NCBI GenBank assembly: GCA_016267585.1
Contig: JACQUT010000339.1
Span: forward strand, 1-7,313
Direction: 5' to 3'
DNA length: 7,313 bases
DNA from: Cyanobacteria bacterium NC_groundwater_1444_Ag_S-0.65um_54_12
GTDB lineage: Bacteria; Cyanobacteriota; Sericytochromatia; S15B-MN24; VGJW01
The notes under the pieces were generated by a model, which saw nothing but the letters and a program-made list of their open reading frames with translations, ran no database searches and was not told where the DNA came from. Below are positions 5,164 through 7,313 of the stretch, piece by piece. The position numbers and the translations under genes are program-made. The stretch's first letter is position 1. Every line of letters begins with the position of its first letter.

Positions 5164-5901
5164 ATGTTAAAACGCCTCAGCCAGGCTATCATGACGCGCA
5201 CTTTTTTCAAAGCCATTTCTGGAATAGATGTGTTTGAACCGGAGCGGGTTTTGCCACTGGTGCGCGCAGCGACCAAGGGTGCCCATGCCGTGGATGTGGC
5301 AGCCGACGCTGAACTGGTTGCTGCAGCGCGTGCCGCCGCACCGGCGCTCGTGATTTTTGCTTCGGCTACTAATCCCGAGCAACTCGTTTCATCCGGTGCC
5401 GATGTTCTGGAGCTGGGCAATTACGATGCCATGTACCGCGCTGGACAAGATCCGACCGCACAAGAAGTGCTTGATTGGACACGCGCTATTGTGGCAGTAA
5501 CCAAGGGGCGAATCCCACTTTGTGTCACGGTGCCGGGAAAATTGCCGCTAACTGAACAGCTGGACTTGGCCCGCACTTTGCAAGCAGCAGGAGCTGATAT
5601 CTTGCAAACGGAAGGGATAATTGGTTCACCGGGTGCTGAAGTAAAGGTTTCGGTAATTCGTTTAGCTGAAGCATTGGCTAATACCAAGGCTATTCGTGAA
5701 GTGATAGATTTGCCGATCATTCTAGCTGGCGGGATAGATGCCTATAGTGCACCTTATGCTATAGCAGCTGGTGCAAATGGCGTCGGTGTTGGACATTTCA
5801 TCAAGACGCAATGTGATGAGACAGGTATGGCTGAAGCAGTAGTTCAAGTAGCTAATGCTTTGACGAGTGCTCGGGTACGGGGATCAGCACTCTATCACTA
5901 G
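5164..5901 (+). CDS. ycf23: Ycf23/DUF561 family TIM-barrel protein
   Basis: The 245-aa product matches the Ycf23/DUF561 family of cyanobacteria and plastids, whose biochemical role is not established. Visible family features are V-D-V-A-A-D (43-48), G-A-D-V-L-E-L-G-N-Y-D (78-88), V-T-V-P (121-124), and A-D-I-L-Q-T-E-G (144-151). A C-terminal phosphate-binding-like segment follows: L-A-G-G-I (187-191) and A-A-G-A-N-G-V-G-V-G (201-210). These are the strand ends and loops of a (beta/alpha)8 barrel similar to phosphate-binding synthases and epimerases, so a phosphorylated ligand is likely. Length is normal for the family. The ATG at 5164 is preferred because AGAGGAG lies five bases upstream. A GTG at 5140 in the same frame adds eight residues but has its purine-rich site only one base away. 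The family normally has basic or polar residues after V-T-V-P; here it is G-K. A strong terminator closes the gene. Confidence 0.87.
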   Translation: MLKRLSQAIMTRTFFKAISGIDVFEPERVLPLVRAATKGAHAVDVAADAELVAAARAAAPALVIFASATNPEQLVSSGADVLELGNYDAMYRAGQDPTAQEVLDWTRAIVAVTKGRIPLCVTVPGKLPLTEQLDLARTLQAAGADILQTEGIIGSPGAEVKVSVIRLAEALANTKAIREVIDLPIILAGGIDAYSAPYAIAAGANGVGVGHFIKTQCDETGMAEAVVQVANALTSARVRGSALYH

Positions 5902-5917
5902 TTCATGTCGCTAAACT

Positions 5918-5946
5918 AGGCGGGACTTGATAGTCCCGCCTTTATT
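5918..5946 (+). terminator. Intrinsic terminator after the Ycf23/DUF561 gene
   Basis: AGGCGGGACT (5918-5927) and AGTCCCGCCT (5932-5941) form a perfect 10-bp GC-rich stem with a TGAT loop, followed by TTATT. It starts 16 bases after the stop codon. Confidence 0.92.
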
Positions 5947-6126
5947 GTCGTTCGGTTCTTTCCGCCGAAAAAAACTGGCATTGGTAGCAGCAAGCGTGCC
6001 AAGGAATGCAATCTAGAAGTAATGCTGGAGTGTGATTTCGCCAAACTACCGGACGATCTTCCGGGGGAGCGGGTGGCCGTTGCCGATGGTAGCGGTATCG
6101 CTTATGCTGCGGCCTGTTGTTCTTGA
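5944..6126 (+). pseudogene. Coding-like frame without a start, probable gene relic or small ORF
   Basis: One plus-strand frame is free of stops from 5920 to the TGA at 6124-6126. From about 5962 it shows purine-any-pyrimidine codons and gives a plausible protein tail (P-P-K-K-T-G-I-G-S-S, then L-P-D-D-L-P-G-E-R-V-A-V-A-D-G-S-G). It lies directly behind a strong terminator and contains no ATG, GTG or TTG near its beginning. The first ATG (6022) would give only 34 residues and has no good ribosome site. The likeliest reading is a 5'-truncated remnant. A small gene with an unusual start or a chance open frame are alternatives. No family is recognised. Its end carries the presumed promoter of the next gene. 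Confidence 0.35.
6080..6108 (+). promoter_or_regulatory. Candidate promoter of the 6163 lipoprotein gene
   Basis: TTGCCG (6080-6085) and TATGCT (6103-6108) each match four of six consensus bases and are exactly 17 bp apart. Transcription would start near 6115, about 48 bases before the ATG. It sits inside the coding-like relic. Confidence 0.4.
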
Positions 6127-6162
6127 TCGACGACTACCACCGCTCCGTCAGGAGGTGCGCGA

Positions 6163-7122
6163 ATGGCTCGAAGGACGTCCTTCTTCTTGAGCGCTACTAT
6201 GATCGTTGCCGTCGCAGGTTGTGCGACGAACTCTCCGGTAACGCGTGAAGTATCTGGGGTTCCTGCTACCTATTCACGAAACTTGGTAATGAGTCAAGCC
6301 CAGCAGCAACAGGCAGACTATGGCAGTGAGCAAGCCAAAACTTCACAACAGCAACAGGCAGGTAATAGCAGCGAACAGGTCTCACTAGCTCAGCAGGTAG
6401 GATTTACGCAAATGGCTCAACCGCCGGTAGGTCTGCAACCAGGAATGCGACTTCCCACCACTCCGCTAACGTCAGGTGCTCTACCCATACCATCGATCAC
6501 CAGCATGGCACCTGGCATTCCAGCTGCCATTCCTGCCGCTTTTCCCACTGCCATGAATCCACCGCTTACATTGTTTCCTACGGCTGCGTTTGCCGCTTTT
6601 CGCTGGATCGACCTCTATCTTCCGCTTTTTGCCACTTCAGTCAGAACGGCTGCTATTTTAGGCGTGCCGTCCGGTCTTACTCCCTCGGTGCTGTCACGGC
6701 TACATTTCTTCGGCGTAGGCAGTCACTTTGGTTTCGCTCTACCCTATCATGTATTTCATCCATATTTCTGGCATGTCGGTGCATTTCGACCGTTCTTCAT
6801 GTATGCCAACGGTCTATATAATTACCCGTTCTTTGCCTCGATTCATGGAAGTCTGACACCGTTTACCTATACCAGTCCTTCCTTATTGGCTCCTTGGTCA
6901 GCTGCCGGCGTTACACCAGGGATAACGCCCGGTGTGCTGCCAGGATCTGTCGGCATGAATGGCCTGACTTCAGGTCTGGCACCTGGCATGCTATCTGGAA
7001 TAGCCAGAGCAAATGGCATGATTGCAAGCCCGACCACCGGAATGCTAGCTGGAAATGTCAGCGCTACTGCTATAAGCCCGGAAACTACGGTTGCTAATGG
7101 ATCGGTAACTAATTCGCAGTAG
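6163..7122 (+). CDS. Low-complexity lipoprotein with aromatic/His-rich core
   Basis: The 319-aa product starts with a basic end (Arg3, Arg4), a hydrophobic stretch and a clear lipobox V-A-G-Cys20, so it should be lipid-anchored and exported. Residues 45-79 are Gln-rich and contain an imperfect 15-residue repeat (QQQQA at 47-51 and 62-66, each followed by a similar x-x-x-S-E-Q). Residues 87-140 and 250-300 are rich in Pro, Gly, Thr and Met, with repeated P-G-M/I/V turns. The core (about 146-240) is dense in Phe, Tyr, Trp and His: His181, 188, 196, 199, 204 and 228. No catalytic motif is recognised. A structural envelope or surface role is an inference. AGGAGGT (6150-6156), six bases upstream, fixes the start. 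A hairpin follows the gene. Confidence 0.82.
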   Translation: MARRTSFFLSATMIVAVAGCATNSPVTREVSGVPATYSRNLVMSQAQQQQADYGSEQAKTSQQQQAGNSSEQVSLAQQVGFTQMAQPPVGLQPGMRLPTTPLTSGALPIPSITSMAPGIPAAIPAAFPTAMNPPLTLFPTAAFAAFRWIDLYLPLFATSVRTAAILGVPSGLTPSVLSRLHFFGVGSHFGFALPYHVFHPYFWHVGAFRPFFMYANGLYNYPFFASIHGSLTPFTYTSPSLLAPWSAAGVTPGITPGVLPGSVGMNGLTSGLAPGMLSGIARANGMIASPTTGMLAGNVSATAISPETTVANGSVTNSQ

Positions 7123-7189
7123 CTTCCAGTTTACTGACATAATGGTTGCTGCTCATTGATCCTCTACTAAATTTATCGGGATTCATGCG

Positions 7190-7232
7190 AGAGGCGGTGT
7201 CACTCCCCATTGCGGAGCGTTCCACCGCCTCT
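7190..7232 (+). terminator. Long hairpin after the 6163 lipoprotein gene, probable terminator
   Basis: AGAGGCGGTG (7190-7199) pairs perfectly with CACCGCCTCT (7223-7232). Inside, CTCC (7203-7206) can pair with GGAG (7214-7217). The stem is GC-rich, but only TTAT follows, so the T-run is weak. Lying 67 bases after the stop, it is the only terminator-like structure before the next gene. The rest of 7123-7189 shows nothing recognisable. Confidence 0.6.
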
Positions 7233-7244
7233 TATGATGTCTGA

Positions 7245-7313
7245 ATGGAAACTTTTGATCTTACAACTCCTTCATCATCAGAACAGATGGAGATTCGCTG
7301 CGAAAAACTGGAA
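7245..7313 (+). CDS. Possible start of a gene cut by the right edge
   Basis: From the ATG at 7245 the frame is open for 23 codons to the end of the window. It gives a plausible hydrophilic start (M-E-T-F-D-L-T-T-P-S-S-S-E-Q). No Shine-Dalgarno site precedes it. Another frame from ATG-ATG at 7234 is also open, but its product is less protein-like. The small size makes this tentative, and no family can be named. Confidence 0.35.
   Translation, partial: METFDLTTPSSSEQMEIRCEKLE

Noticed and set aside
5106..5720. Minus-strand open frames opposite the Ycf23/DUF561 gene
   Set aside because: They are antisense to clear family motifs, and their Ala/Ser-rich composition comes from the Ala-rich barrel on the other strand.
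6300..6380. Short direct repeat of CAACAG/CAGCAA units as a possible CRISPR or satellite array
   Set aside because: The units are Gln codons in an in-frame protein repeat, without spacers or constant repeat length.

Overview
The window most likely comes from the cyanobacterial phylum, possibly a non-photosynthetic deep branch of the Melainabacteria/Obscuribacterales type. This is inference. It rests mainly on a Ycf23/DUF561 TIM-barrel protein, a family largely confined to cyanobacteria and plastids. The roughly even base composition, the many lipoproteins and small unrecognised proteins, and one HIP1-type octamer (GCGATCGC) inside a 16-bp palindrome are weaker support. No mobile element, CRISPR array, phage gene, rRNA or tRNA was seen.

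Left part (1-1330). Two minus-strand genes concern the cell envelope: a TatA-type translocase subunit (979-1173) and, downstream of it, a lipoprotein metalloprotease of the matrixin type with an intact HExxHxxGxxH site (43-891). A divergent intergenic region (1174-1330) carries a good promoter reading right and a weaker one reading left. The right-facing promoter drives a 230-aa lipoprotein of unknown function (1331-2023).

Middle (2024-4335). A perfect 10-bp hairpin separates that lipoprotein from two convergent, tightly spaced minus-strand genes of unknown function (2454-2903, then 2070-2447). The second has a possible Cys3His zinc site. To their right, two further unrecognised plus-strand genes (3127-3774 and 3796-4335) lie in the same reading frame, split by a single TAG and a small hairpin. 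The junction between the two directions (2904-3237) holds an unresolved conflict: a minus-strand frame is open in exact antisense register to the first 111 bases of the plus-strand gene.

Right part (4336-7313). A double PRC-barrel protein (4405-5046) is followed by the Ycf23/DUF561 protein (5164-5901), closed by a textbook intrinsic terminator. Between it and the next gene lies a coding-like frame with no proper start (5944-6126), possibly a gene relic. A 319-aa low-complexity lipoprotein with an aromatic/His-rich core (6163-7122) ends at a second hairpin. The beginning of another possible gene runs off the right edge.

Three proteins (43-891, 1331-2023, 6163-7122) carry lipoprotein signals, so much of the window serves the cell surface. 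Several neighbours cannot be assigned a function. I found no convincing undescribed multi-gene system. The best leads are the odd translation-start arrangements and the small unrecognised gene clusters.
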